45,823 nt of DNA from Nitrospira japonica (GTDB taxonomy: Bacteria > Nitrospirota > Thermodesulfovibrionia > Thermodesulfovibrionales > SM23-35): contig DYFC01000018.1 in the NCBI GenBank assembly GCA_020725385.1, positions 1-45,823 on the forward strand. The letters are read 5' to 3'. The notes under the pieces are model-generated. The model was not told the DNA's origin. It did not search any database and saw only the letters and a program-made list of their open reading frames with translations. Below, in pieces: positions 16,161 to 25,286 of the stretch (the first letter of the stretch is position 1; each line of letters opens with the position of its first letter). A program made the translations under genes and the position numbers.

Positions 16161-17987
16161 ATGCCAAAAAAATTGTTAACTTTTCTTTTATTGTTTTCAA
16201 TAATTACTGGTTTTCTAGGTGGTTTTCTTTACTGGACATTGTCCGACCTGCCCAATATAAAGCTTCTTGAAGAATATACGCCCTTTGAATCTTCGAAAGT
16301 TTACTCAAGTGATGGCAAACTTCTGGCTGAGTTTTATCTTGAAAGAAGGACCTTCATCCCGCATTATCAAATTCCCGATATTCTGAAAAAAGCTTTTATT
16401 TCAGTCGAGGATGTACGTTTTTATAATCACCCCGGGGTTGATTTAATTGGAGTACTGCGTGCTCTCTGGCATGATATAAAAGCCGGGGGTGTTGTCGAAG
16501 GAGGCAGTACTATTACACAGCAGCTTGCCCGCATGTTGTTCCTTACACCGGATAAAAGTATCAAAAGAAAAATAAAGGAAGTTGCTATTTCTATAAAAAT
16601 TGAAAAGAAATATACAAAAGAAGAAATAATAGGCATGTATTTAAACCAGGCTTATTTTGGTACAAGAGCATATGGAATAGAAGCTGCTGCACAAACATAT
16701 TTTGGAAAATCAGTACATGAACTTAATCTTGCGGAAGCAGCTTTACTTGCTTCGTTACCAAAAGCTCCTTCTTCTTATTCCCCTTTTAAAAATAAGGAAA
16801 AAGCACTTGAAAGAAGGGCGTTTGTACTAAAACAGATGCTTGAAAATAAGTTTATTACAGAGAAAGAATATAACGAAGCCCTTAGGGTGCCTCTGCCCGA
16901 AATTCCTCATTACAGGAAATATGAAGCCCCTTATTTTATTGAAATGTTAAGACAAAATCTCGAAGCAAAATATGGAAATGAACTTTATACAGGTGGCTTA
17001 AAAATTATATCAACGCTTGACTCAAGAATGCAGAACATTGCTGAGAATGCAGTTAAGAATGGAGTCGAACAACTTACCAGGAGAATTCAGCCTCCTGTGG
17101 AGAGCGCCTTAATTGCTATGGATATTCGAACAGGTTTTGTAAGAGCTATGGTAGGAGGTACTGATTTTTGGAAAAATCAATATAATAGAGCTACACAGGC
17201 ACTAAGACAGCCAGGGTCTGCTTTTAAACCTTTTGTTTACATGGCAGCAATTGAGAATGGTATGACAGCAGATTCTGTAATTAACGACTCTCCTGTATCA
17301 TTTGCAGGAGCAAGAGCAGGGCAACGCTGGATTCCAGCCAACTATGATGGAAAATATTATGGAACTGTTACACTTAGAACAGCTCTCGCAAAATCACTTA
17401 ATTGTGCAACAATAAGGCTTGCATCAAATCTGGGAGTAGAAAATATAATTGAAATTGCCCAGAGGCTTGGTATTAAAAGTAAACTCCAACCATATCTTCC
17501 CATTGCAATTGGAGCATCAGATGTAACTTTATTAGAAATGGTAAAAGCTTACTCAACTTTTTTAAACGGTTCTCAACCAGCGCCTATTTTTTATGAGAGA
17601 ATATTAAACAGAGATGGAATTGTAATTGAAGAAGTCAAACCTTCTTTTGAAGAATTGCTTGCAGAAGAAGACGTTGAACAGATAAAAGAATTACTAAAAG
17701 CAGTTGTTAATGAAGGAACTGCAACAAGAGCAAAAGAGATAAAAAGAACAATTTATGGTAAGACAGGCACAACAAATAATTATACAGATGCCTGGTTTAT
17801 AGGTTTTGACGATACTTTAGTTGCAGGAGTATGGGTAGGAAGAGATAATCATAAACCTCTTGGTCCGGGTATGACCGGATCTCAAGCTGCTCTGCCAATA
17901 TGGATTGAATTTATGAAAAAAGCGCCTCTACAAATTCTTCAGGAACAAAATCTCTTAGATCCTCAATCCCCTCTCCAACACCAATGA
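16161..17987 (+). CDS. Class A penicillin-binding protein (PBP1A type)
   Basis: An N-terminal membrane anchor (residues 5-26) is followed by a GT51 glycosyltransferase: SVEDVRFYNHPGVD with catalytic Glu83, GGSTITQQLAR at 114-124, and the long KKYTKEEIIGMYLNQAYFG helix region. The transpeptidase domain has Ser353-x2-Lys356 (PGSAFKP), Ser412-Leu-Asn414 and Lys534-Thr-Gly. The protein polymerises lipid II and crosslinks peptidoglycan in the periplasm. At 608 residues it is shorter than enterobacterial PBP1A and lacks the inserted OB-like domain. No Shine-Dalgarno is visible; TATAAT ends 5 nt before the ATG, suggesting a leaderless message. Its last 77 nt overlap ftsY in antisense. Confidence 0.93.
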   Translation: MPKKLLTFLLLFSIITGFLGGFLYWTLSDLPNIKLLEEYTPFESSKVYSSDGKLLAEFYLERRTFIPHYQIPDILKKAFISVEDVRFYNHPGVDLIGVLRALWHDIKAGGVVEGGSTITQQLARMLFLTPDKSIKRKIKEVAISIKIEKKYTKEEIIGMYLNQAYFGTRAYGIEAAAQTYFGKSVHELNLAEAALLASLPKAPSSYSPFKNKEKALERRAFVLKQMLENKFITEKEYNEALRVPLPEIPHYRKYEAPYFIEMLRQNLEAKYGNELYTGGLKIISTLDSRMQNIAENAVKNGVEQLTRRIQPPVESALIAMDIRTGFVRAMVGGTDFWKNQYNRATQALRQPGSAFKPFVYMAAIENGMTADSVINDSPVSFAGARAGQRWIPANYDGKYYGTVTLRTALAKSLNCATIRLASNLGVENIIEIAQRLGIKSKLQPYLPIAIGASDVTLLEMVKAYSTFLNGSQPAPIFYERILNRDGIVIEEVKPSFEELLAEEDVEQIKELLKAVVNEGTATRAKEIKRTIYGKTGTTNNYTDAWFIGFDDTLVAGVWVGRDNHKPLGPGMTGSQAALPIWIEFMKKAPLQILQEQNLLDPQSPLQHQ

Positions 17988-18816
17988 GTTTTACCGGGAT
18001 TCCAAGATTCCTATTTATTGCAAAGATAATTCCTCCTTTTGCGGTACCATCAAGTTTTGTAAGAGCAATACCTGTAACATCAACAGCTTCTTTAAAATAT
18101 TCAGCCTGACGCAAAGCATTTTGTCCGGTTGTTGCATCTACAACAAGCAATGTTTCCTGTGGAGCCTCAGGCATTGCTTTTTGTATTGATCTTTTAACTT
18201 TTTTAAGTTCTTCCATTAGATTACTTTTTGTATGAAGTCTTCCTGCTGTATCAATAATAACTACATCTATATTTCTGCTTTTTGCAGCTATAATTGCATC
18301 AAAAGCTACTGCGGCAGGATCAGAACCTTGTTGATGTTTTACAAACTGTGTATCTGCTCTTTTTGCCCATATTTCAAGTTGTTCTATTGCTGCTGCTCTA
18401 AAGGTATCTCCAGCAGCAAGAAGAACTGAAAGACCCTGCGAACGAAATCTGCTTGCAAGTTTTCCTATAGTTGTAGTTTTACCAACTCCATTAACTCCTA
18501 TAGCCAATATTACGAAAGGTTTTGAGTTACTTATTACTAAAGGAACAGGTGACCCGAGTAAATTAATCATTTCTTTCTTTAGCAGTTCTTTGACATTTTC
18601 AACATCTGTTGCCTCACCTTTTTTTATTTTTTCCCTTAACCCTGACATTATTTCAGAAGCTGCTTTTGTGCCAACATCAGACATAATTAACGTTTCTTCT
18701 AAATCCTCGAGTGCAGCTTCGTCTATTTTTCTGCCAGTAAATATTTGTTCTACTTTTTCAACAAATGCCTGTCTTGTTTTTGTAAGCTTTTCTTTTAGTT
18801 TGTCAAAAAAACCCAT
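17911..18816 (-). CDS. ftsY: Signal recognition particle receptor FtsY
   Basis: A strong AGGAGG precedes the ATG. The 301 residues comprise a short N domain and the SRP GTPase G domain: G1 GVNGVGKTTTIGKLA, the LLAAGDTFRAAAIEQL insertion-box region, G3 DTAGRLHTKSN, G4 TKLDGTAKGG, and the closing GVGEGIEDLRDF. FtsY docks SRP-ribosome complexes at the membrane for co-translational insertion. It lacks the long acidic A domain of E. coli FtsY, as is common outside gammaproteobacteria. Its 3' end overlaps the PBP1A gene by 77 nt in convergent orientation, so the conserved C-terminus of FtsY constrains the tail of the PBP. Confidence 0.96.
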   Translation of the reverse strand: MGFFDKLKEKLTKTRQAFVEKVEQIFTGRKIDEAALEDLEETLIMSDVGTKAASEIMSGLREKIKKGEATDVENVKELLKKEMINLLGSPVPLVISNSKPFVILAIGVNGVGKTTTIGKLASRFRSQGLSVLLAAGDTFRAAAIEQLEIWAKRADTQFVKHQQGSDPAAVAFDAIIAAKSRNIDVVIIDTAGRLHTKSNLMEELKKVKRSIQKAMPEAPQETLLVVDATTGQNALRQAEYFKEAVDVTGIALTKLDGTAKGGIIFAINRNLGIPVKLIGVGEGIEDLRDFVPEEFVEALFS

Positions 18817-18844
18817 TTATCCTCCTGTTTCTTTCTTGCTCATG

Positions 18845-18854
18845 TAATCGATTA
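18845..18854. repeat. 10-bp perfect palindrome upstream of ftsY
   Basis: TAATCGATTA lies in the 270-bp divergent region between ftsY and asd, 29 bp before the ftsY ATG, and is embedded in a wider imperfect dyad (TGTA and TACA flanks). It could be an operator. Short AT-rich palindromes also occur by chance. The rest of this intergenic stretch is AT-rich without other recognised features. Confidence 0.25.
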
Positions 18855-19086
18855 GATACAATGACTGATGATAAATTCCGGTATCCAAATTAAAACAAAA
18901 ATTATTTGAAACAATACAATTATTACGAGAAAATTTGTTTTTCAAACTTAATAAAGTATTACAAGATAGTAAAGACAGTCTTTATTTTAATTTTTTATTT
19001 AATATTTTATCAATCAATTAATAGCTTTTTTTAGGGTAATTATGATAAATTTAAATTTTAAATGATCCAAATGGAGGTGTTTTTTA

Positions 19087-20109
19087 ATGTTAAAGAAAAA
19101 AGAAAAGTATGTCGTTGCTGTGGTAGGAGCTACAGGAGCTGTTGGCAATGAAATGATTAAAACACTCGAGCAGAGAAAATTCCCGGTAGAAACTCTGAGG
19201 CTTTTTGCATCTGAAAGATCTGAAGGCAAAAAGCTTGAGTATAAAGATACAGAAATTACAGTTGAAAAATTAAATGAAAAGTCATTTGAAGGGATTGATA
19301 TAGCTTTGTTTTCAGCAGGAGCTGAAAGATCTAAAATATGGGCTCCTGTAGCTGCAAAATCAGGCTGTGTTGTTGTTGATAATTCAAGCCAGTGGAGAAT
19401 GGATCCTGAAATTCCTCTGGTTGTGCCTGAAGTAAATCCTCATGACTTAAAATGGCATAAAGGAATTATAGCAAATCCAAATTGTTCCACTATTCAGATG
19501 GTTGTAGTACTTAAACCTATACATGATGCTGTAAAGATAAAAAGAGTTGTTGTGACAACATTTCAGGCAGTTTCAGGAACAGGGCAAAAAGCTATTGATG
19601 AACTTTTGCAGCAAACTACTGATTTGCTAAATTTCAGGGATGTAAAATGTAATGTTTATCCCCATCAAATTGCTTTTAATGTTTTACCACATATAGATAA
19701 ATTTCTTGAAAATGGTTATACAAAAGAAGAGATGAAAATGGTTAACGAGACTAAGAAAATTATGGGAGATGATTCAATAAAAGTTACAGCTACAACCGTA
19801 CGTGTGCCTGTTTTTAGAGGACATTCTGAGAGTCTTAACATTGAAACAGAAAAGAAAATATCCCCGAATGAAGTGAGGGCATTACTTTCAACTGCTCCGG
19901 GTATTATTGTTTATGATGCTCCGGAAAAGAATATTTATCCTTTGCCTCTTTATGCTGCTGGTAAGGATGAGACTTATGTTGGAAGAATCAGAGAAGACAA
20001 TACAATAGAAAATGGAATTAATATGTGGATTGTATCTGATAATCTAAGAAAAGGTGCTGCATTGAATGCTGTTCAGATCGCTGAAAAATTAATTGAAATG
20101 GCTGAATAA
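19087..20109 (+). CDS. asd: Aspartate-semialdehyde dehydrogenase
   Basis: TGGAGGTG precedes the ATG by 8 nt. The 340 residues start with the Rossmann motif VVGATGAVGNEM, carry catalytic Cys133 in ANPNCSTIQ, the VSGTGQKAIDEL substrate segment and His246 in RGHSESLNIE. The enzyme reduces aspartyl phosphate with NADPH to aspartate semialdehyde, the branch point to lysine/diaminopimelate, threonine and methionine. The length is typical of the bacterial ASADH branch. The amidohydrolase gene follows after 26 nt and is probably co-transcribed. Confidence 0.96.
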   Translation: MLKKKEKYVVAVVGATGAVGNEMIKTLEQRKFPVETLRLFASERSEGKKLEYKDTEITVEKLNEKSFEGIDIALFSAGAERSKIWAPVAAKSGCVVVDNSSQWRMDPEIPLVVPEVNPHDLKWHKGIIANPNCSTIQMVVVLKPIHDAVKIKRVVVTTFQAVSGTGQKAIDELLQQTTDLLNFRDVKCNVYPHQIAFNVLPHIDKFLENGYTKEEMKMVNETKKIMGDDSIKVTATTVRVPVFRGHSESLNIETEKKISPNEVRALLSTAPGIIVYDAPEKNIYPLPLYAAGKDETYVGRIREDNTIENGINMWIVSDNLRKGAALNAVQIAEKLIEMAE

Positions 20110-20135
20110 ATCAGAAAGGAACTTAAGATATAGCT

Positions 20136-21452
20136 TTGCAAAAGGTTGATTATATTGTATGCGGAGATTATATCCTTCCAATGGATGAATCTCTGAGGGT
20201 TATTGAAAAAGGCGCGATTTCTATTGATAAAGGTAATATTTTTAAGATAGGGAATGAAGATGAGATATTAAAAATATATACCTCTGATAAAATTATAAAA
20301 ATCAATGATAGTATTATCATGCCGGGTCTTATTAATACACATACTCATGCTGCAATGGTTTACTTCAGGGGTATTGCTGATGACCTACCGCTTAATGAAT
20401 GGCTTAATAATCATATCTGGCCTGCTGAAAACAAATGGCTTAGCAAGGAATTTATCAAAGATGCTATAGAACTTGCGTGTCTTGAGATGCTTAAAGGTGG
20501 AATTACAACATTTAATGACATGTATTTTTTTAATGATTCTGCTGCTGAGTCCTGTAAACGTCTTGGGATGAGAGCTGTTCTCGGGTCAGGAATACTTGAT
20601 TTTCCGAGTGTATCTGCAAAGACAACAGATGAATACCTTGAAAATGCTGTACAATTCATTGATAGGTGGAAAGGGGATGAATTAATAACACCATGTATTG
20701 CACCGCATGCAGTATATACCTGTGGTCCTGAAACTTTAAAAAAGTCGATGGAAATTGCTGAAAAATTTGATGTCCCTGTCCATATCCACCTTTCTGAAAC
20801 AGAATGGGAAGTTGGAGAGATTCTGTTAAGATACAGGAAAAGGCCTGTTGAGCATCTTGCTGGACTTGGTATTTTAAATGAAAGGGTTCTGGCTGCTCAT
20901 TGTATATGGTTACATGATAATGAAATTGAACTTCTTGCAAAGAATAAAGTAGGAGTAGCCCATTGTATGGAAAGTAACCTCAAACTTGCCTCTGGTTTTG
21001 CACCTGTTGCTACGATGCTTTCTTCTGGGATTAAGGTTACTTTTGGAACAGATGGAGCAGCAAGTAATAATGACTTAAATATCTTTAGTGAGATGTCAAC
21101 AACTGCCAAAGTTCATAAAGCACTATCTAACAATCCTACTGTTCTGGATGCAAAAACAGTCGTTTTAATGGCAACAAAATGGGGAGCAGATGTTTTGGGT
21201 CTTGGAAACAAAATAGGCACTCTTGAGTCAGGAAAATCTGCTGATTTAATTGTTTTGAATATCAAGAAACCACATTTAATGCCAATTTATAATATTTACT
21301 CCCATATTGTATATGCTGCTCTTGCATCTGATGTTGAATTTGTTATGGTTAATGGTAAAATTGTAATCGATAACAGAAAACCTGTTAATGCTGATGAAGA
21401 TGAAATTTTATTTAAAGCAAAAAAATGGGAAGAAAGAATAAAATCTGCATAG
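20136..21452 (+). CDS. Amidohydrolase, 5-methylthioadenosine/S-adenosylhomocysteine deaminase type
   Basis: The 438-residue metal-dependent deaminase has the motifs MPGLINTHTHAAMVYFRGIA, LNEWLNNHIWPAE, HIHLSETEWEV, AAHCIWL and FGTDGAASNNDLNIF. These are the zinc ligands and catalytic residues of the MtaD-like branch (ATZ/TRZ group), which deaminates methylthioadenosine, SAH or related purine nucleosides in the cytoplasm. No ATG stands near the conserved N-terminus. The first usable codon is TTG at 20136, about 14 nt after AAGGAA; an ATA at 20130 sits at better spacing but is a rare start. Placement after asd suits a link to methionine metabolism. The stop is 3 bp from the convergent recR. Confidence 0.85.
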   Translation: MQKVDYIVCGDYILPMDESLRVIEKGAISIDKGNIFKIGNEDEILKIYTSDKIIKINDSIIMPGLINTHTHAAMVYFRGIADDLPLNEWLNNHIWPAENKWLSKEFIKDAIELACLEMLKGGITTFNDMYFFNDSAAESCKRLGMRAVLGSGILDFPSVSAKTTDEYLENAVQFIDRWKGDELITPCIAPHAVYTCGPETLKKSMEIAEKFDVPVHIHLSETEWEVGEILLRYRKRPVEHLAGLGILNERVLAAHCIWLHDNEIELLAKNKVGVAHCMESNLKLASGFAPVATMLSSGIKVTFGTDGAASNNDLNIFSEMSTTAKVHKALSNNPTVLDAKTVVLMATKWGADVLGLGNKIGTLESGKSADLIVLNIKKPHLMPIYNIYSHIVYAALASDVEFVMVNGKIVIDNRKPVNADEDEILFKAKKWEERIKSA

Positions 21453-21455
21453 GGT

Positions 21456-22049
21456 TTAGATTTCTCTTCTTCCTTCAAGAGCTTTTCCGAGAGTTACTTC
21501 ATCGGCGAATTCAATATCACCGCCAATAGGTAAACCATAAGCAATCCTTGTAACCTTTATGTTATAAGGTTTTAGAATTTCTCTGATATACTGGGCAGTC
21601 ATTTCACCTTTGGTATTTGGATTTGTGGCAATAATTATTTCCTGTACCGAATCACTGCGGACTCTTTCGATAAGTTCATTTATCTTTAATCTATCGGGTG
21701 TAATACCGTCAATAGGTGAAAGAGCGCCAAGCAATACATGGTATAAACCATTAAATACGCCCGAACGCTCTATGACTATGATATTGCTTGGTTCTTCAAC
21801 AACACATACTTTGCTTGAGTCTCTTAAACTGTTTCTGCATATGTTGCATATTTCTTCATCAGTAATATTAAAGCAGTTCTTGCAGAACCTTGCTTTTTCC
21901 TTAACTTCAATAATTGCATTTGCAATGTTTTTTGCTTCTTCAGAAGACATTGAAAGGATAAAAAAGGCAAGCCTTTGAGCTGTCTTTCTCCCTATACCGG
22001 GAAGTTTTGTAAGTTCTTTAATAAGATTTTCGATAATTCCATGTTCCAT
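21456..22049 (-). CDS. recR: Recombination mediator protein RecR
   Basis: The 197 residues contain the helix-hairpin-helix LIKELTKLPGIGRKTAQRLA, a four-Cys zinc finger (CKNC and CNIC), and a Toprim domain starting VCVVEEPSNIIVIE and including the GALSPIDGITPD loop. RecR works with RecO (and RecF) to load RecA on SSB-coated single-stranded DNA. Length and order are canonical. It follows the DUF4136 lipoprotein gene by 2 nt and is probably its co-transcribed partner, with no strong Shine-Dalgarno. The common dnaX or ybaB neighbour is absent. Confidence 0.96.
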   Translation of the reverse strand: MEHGIIENLIKELTKLPGIGRKTAQRLAFFILSMSSEEAKNIANAIIEVKEKARFCKNCFNITDEEICNICRNSLRDSSKVCVVEEPSNIIVIERSGVFNGLYHVLLGALSPIDGITPDRLKINELIERVRSDSVQEIIIATNPNTKGEMTAQYIREILKPYNIKVTRIAYGLPIGGDIEFADEVTLGKALEGRREI

Positions 22050-22051
22050 AT

Positions 22052-22618
22052 TTATTTTTTTTCTTTTGGTGGATATTGTTCGAGAATTCTAATAATAATT
22101 TTATTAATGTCTTCATAACTCATTCCAGGGTTCATAACACCAGAGGCAACACCCCGCCAGATTAATTCTTTCTTTCTTGCATCAACAAAATCAATGATTA
22201 TAGTGCCAACTTCATATTCATATGTATCAGTTCCGCGTCTATAATCAACTGTATCTTTCCCATAAGGGTAAGGAACATGACCAAAAGGATGTGGTCCAAT
22301 ATGGTAATAATCTCTGTCCCTGTAAGCATATCCCCATTCCTGAACATCAACCTTTTTTTCCTTGCCACCATGTAATGCAATAAGCATATCAGGATTTTTA
22401 TCAGTTTGAATAAGTCCTTTTGCTTCAAGCTGTCTGTTTACAGCAAGCTTTATATGTTTTAATGTAAGCTCGTTTTCAGATGTTTTCTCAGGCATTGACA
22501 TCCAATCGTATTTTTTAATAAGTGAAAAATTAACTTCCTGATCATAATCGTAATATACATCTAATGTGGCGCAACCGATAAAGAAAATTACGAAGAAAAA
22601 TAATAACGAATATTTCAT
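22052..22618 (-). CDS. DUF4136-type outer lipoprotein
   Basis: I start at the ATG at 22618, where GGAGG lies 11 nt upstream; the longer frame to 22645 would swallow that site. A lipoprotein signal peptide MKYSLLFFFVIFFIGC ends in a lipobox Cys at residue 16. The mature part begins LDVYYDYDQEVNF and continues KKYDWMSMPE, which is the pattern of the DUF4136 family. A Tyr/His/Pro-rich stretch (about residues 90-125) precedes GTIIIDFVDARKKELIWRGVA. The protein should be anchored in the envelope; its function is unknown. The same Phe/Tyr-rich beta pattern occurs in many anaerobe and Bacteroidetes lipoproteins. Confidence 0.8.
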   Translation of the reverse strand: MKYSLLFFFVIFFIGCATLDVYYDYDQEVNFSLIKKYDWMSMPEKTSENELTLKHIKLAVNRQLEAKGLIQTDKNPDMLIALHGGKEKKVDVQEWGYAYRDRDYYHIGPHPFGHVPYPYGKDTVDYRRGTDTYEYEVGTIIIDFVDARKKELIWRGVASGVMNPGMSYEDINKIIIRILEQYPPKEKK

Positions 22619-22666
22619 GATAATATATCCTCCTTTCTTAAACAATAAACGATGAAATGAGTTTTT

Positions 22667-25216
22667 TCAAGAAGATAGTTTAATATTTGAATCAAGAATT
22701 TCTTTGATTTTTGTGATAAGTTCATCCGGTTTTATCGGTTTATTCATAAATGTTAAATTGTCATTTAAAGACAATCTGTTCTTTATATGTTCCTCAGCAT
22801 AACCACTTATAAAAATAAATTTCGCATCAGGATTCAATTGTTTGATTTCCCCATAGACTAAATCTCCTGTTTTCTGCGGCATAATCAGATCAGATATAAT
22901 CAATGATATTTCATCTTTATATTTATTATATTTGTCAATAATATCCTGTCCATCAGTTGCTTCTATAATATGATACCCTGATTCTTCAAGTATTGTCTTT
23001 AATCCTTCTCTTACTTCAGAATCATCCTCGCCAAGTAATAATTTTTCACCTGTGCCGTAATTAATATTTAAAAATTGTTTTTGCTCAGGTACAGCTTCTT
23101 TATCAATTAAAGGCAAATGAATATTAAAAGTGGTTCCTTTTCCTTCAGTGCTTGATACATCAATAAAACCTTTATGTTCTTTTATAATTCCATATACTAT
23201 TGCGAGTCCAAGTCCGGTACCTTTCCCAACCTCTTTTGTTGTATAGAAAGGTTCGAAAATCCTGTCTTTGGTAATTTCACTCATGCCTATACCTGTGTCA
23301 GAGAAAGATATTTTTACATATTTTGACGAAGTGATTACACCGCAAGACTGGAAAATATTATTTATTTCTATAGGTTCTGTTTTTATTAGGATTTCTCCAC
23401 CTTTTGGCATGGCATCTCTTGCATTTGTAGCAAGGTTCATAAGAACCTGTTCAATCTGGCTTTTGTCAGCCATGACAATTAAAGGTTCTTGATATGTTAT
23501 AACTTTTAATTTTATATCTTCTCCGATAATCCTTAAGAGCAATTTACCAAAGGCTTCAATTATTATATTTATATCAACAGGAGCTAACTTTGTGACCTGC
23601 TTTCTGCTAAACGTTAACAAACTCTTAGTAAGGTTTGAAGCATTCTCTGAAAGAGACAATATTTTCTCAAGATATTTATTCAATGGATCGTCATTTCTTA
23701 ATTTCATTTGTGTGAGTGTGGTATAGCTTACAATCGCACTTAATATATTATTAAAATCATGGGCTACGCCTCCAGCAAGAAGGCCAATTGCCTCCATTTT
23801 TTGTGATTGAAGCAATTGTGACTCGAGTTTCTTTCTTTCCTCTTCATTCTTCTTTCTTTCAGTAATATTTCTGAAAATACATTGGCTTGCAATAATCTTA
23901 TCTCCTGAGTATCTTAAACTTACAGTTCCTTCTACAAAAATTTTTTCTCCATTTTTGGTTAATAAACATGTTTCAAATTCTTTCAACTGTTTTCCTGCAA
24001 GAATTTGCTCAAACATATTTTTACAGTGTGTTTTAAAATCAGGGCATATCACATCCATAATATTCATTTTTTGTAATTCTTCCCATGTATATCCCATTGT
24101 TTTAAGCCATGAAGGATTTACAAAAATAAACTTACCATCAGGAGATAAACTTTGAATCATATCATATGCGTTATCTACTAATGAATGATATTTTTCCTCG
24201 CTTTCACGTAAAGCGATTGCAGTATTTTTATGCTCAATAATTTCATTTAAAAGGTTTTGTTTTTGCTCAAAAAATTTTAGTATAAGCCTTGCGATATGCC
24301 CGAACTCGCTTTTTTCTTTGGATAACTCCCTGACATATTCTGGTGAGTTTTCAGTTAAAGATTTAGAAATAACTTTTAAAGGTTTATTAACCCATTTTAT
24401 TAAAAAGAAACCAAGGATTAGAAGTATTGAAATAGAAAATATTATAAAAAGTGCGTATTGAGAAAATGAAAGACGCTGAAATTCAGAGAATATTGGAAAG
24501 TTTTGAGATACTTTTATATATTTTAAAGGAGTATTATCCCACTTATTTAAAGTTTTATAAAAAACTATCTGTGAATAGTTATTGCTTTCCTGTTTATTGT
24601 TTAAATCTTTCTGAGACATTATTTCCAAAGAACTATTTGTAATTGTTGAAATTTCGGAAATATACTCTTTTGTCCATAGACGTCCTACAAAAAAATAACC
24701 TTTAGCTTTAGACTTTCTCTCAATATCAGTAGTCGAGTGTATCGTTGCTCCACGTATTTCTATAATACCCTCTGGTATCTCCTCAAAAAAATGAGGGAAT
24801 TTATTATTTTCAAAAAGCGTTTTAAATTTATCAGATGGCAATACAGGAATACTTTTTAGATTTTCTGTCTTGGCTGAATATATGAGGGAAAGATCTGGAT
24901 TGTAAACCAAAAGCACATCAGCACGAAAAGTATTAAGTGATGTATCAAGATTGAGTTCCGCCCATCTCTTATCTTTTGTTCGAACAAAATTGACCATATC
25001 ATCCCATATGGTATAGTCATATGCAAAAAACTTGAGCGGTTCTCCTTTGAAATTAATTGTTTTATCAAAATCTGACTGTTGATCATATGTTATGTTTTCA
25101 TGGATAAGACCTAATCTTTTGTTTTCAAAGGATTTCATAGCAATAAATATTGCCATGAAAATAAGGATAGTTAAAATAATTAAAAAAACTAATTTGGTTT
25201 GAATATATTTAAACAT
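22667..25216 (-). CDS. Membrane hybrid histidine kinase: CHASE4-PAS-HisKA-HATPase-receiver
   Basis: I use the ATG at 25216; the TTG one codon earlier is less likely. Two membrane segments (residues 8-27 and 253-274) enclose a CHASE4 sensor (FFAYDYTIWDDMVNFV). A linker and a PAS domain at about 340-455 lead to HisKA with His486 (GGVAHDFNNILSA), HATPase (SDTGIGMS, GKGTGLGLAIVYGI) and a C-terminal receiver with acceptor Asp in LIISDLIMPQKTG. It senses an external signal and phosphorylates its own receiver; output would need a downstream phosphotransfer protein not found here. No Shine-Dalgarno is visible. It sits 70 nt after the thiol-redox genes and 48 nt before the lipoprotein gene. Confidence 0.9.
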   Translation of the reverse strand: MFKYIQTKLVFLIILTILIFMAIFIAMKSFENKRLGLIHENITYDQQSDFDKTINFKGEPLKFFAYDYTIWDDMVNFVRTKDKRWAELNLDTSLNTFRADVLLVYNPDLSLIYSAKTENLKSIPVLPSDKFKTLFENNKFPHFFEEIPEGIIEIRGATIHSTTDIERKSKAKGYFFVGRLWTKEYISEISTITNSSLEIMSQKDLNNKQESNNYSQIVFYKTLNKWDNTPLKYIKVSQNFPIFSEFQRLSFSQYALFIIFSISILLILGFFLIKWVNKPLKVISKSLTENSPEYVRELSKEKSEFGHIARLILKFFEQKQNLLNEIIEHKNTAIALRESEEKYHSLVDNAYDMIQSLSPDGKFIFVNPSWLKTMGYTWEELQKMNIMDVICPDFKTHCKNMFEQILAGKQLKEFETCLLTKNGEKIFVEGTVSLRYSGDKIIASQCIFRNITERKKNEEERKKLESQLLQSQKMEAIGLLAGGVAHDFNNILSAIVSYTTLTQMKLRNDDPLNKYLEKILSLSENASNLTKSLLTFSRKQVTKLAPVDINIIIEAFGKLLLRIIGEDIKLKVITYQEPLIVMADKSQIEQVLMNLATNARDAMPKGGEILIKTEPIEINNIFQSCGVITSSKYVKISFSDTGIGMSEITKDRIFEPFYTTKEVGKGTGLGLAIVYGIIKEHKGFIDVSSTEGKGTTFNIHLPLIDKEAVPEQKQFLNINYGTGEKLLLGEDDSEVREGLKTILEESGYHIIEATDGQDIIDKYNKYKDEISLIISDLIMPQKTGDLVYGEIKQLNPDAKFIFISGYAEEHIKNRLSLNDNLTFMNKPIKPDELITKIKEILDSNIKLSS

Positions 25217-25286
25217 CAAAAATTACTTAACTTTATTTTATTTTATTTATTTTAACAGATAATTAAAAGGAATTTTCAATTGTTTT

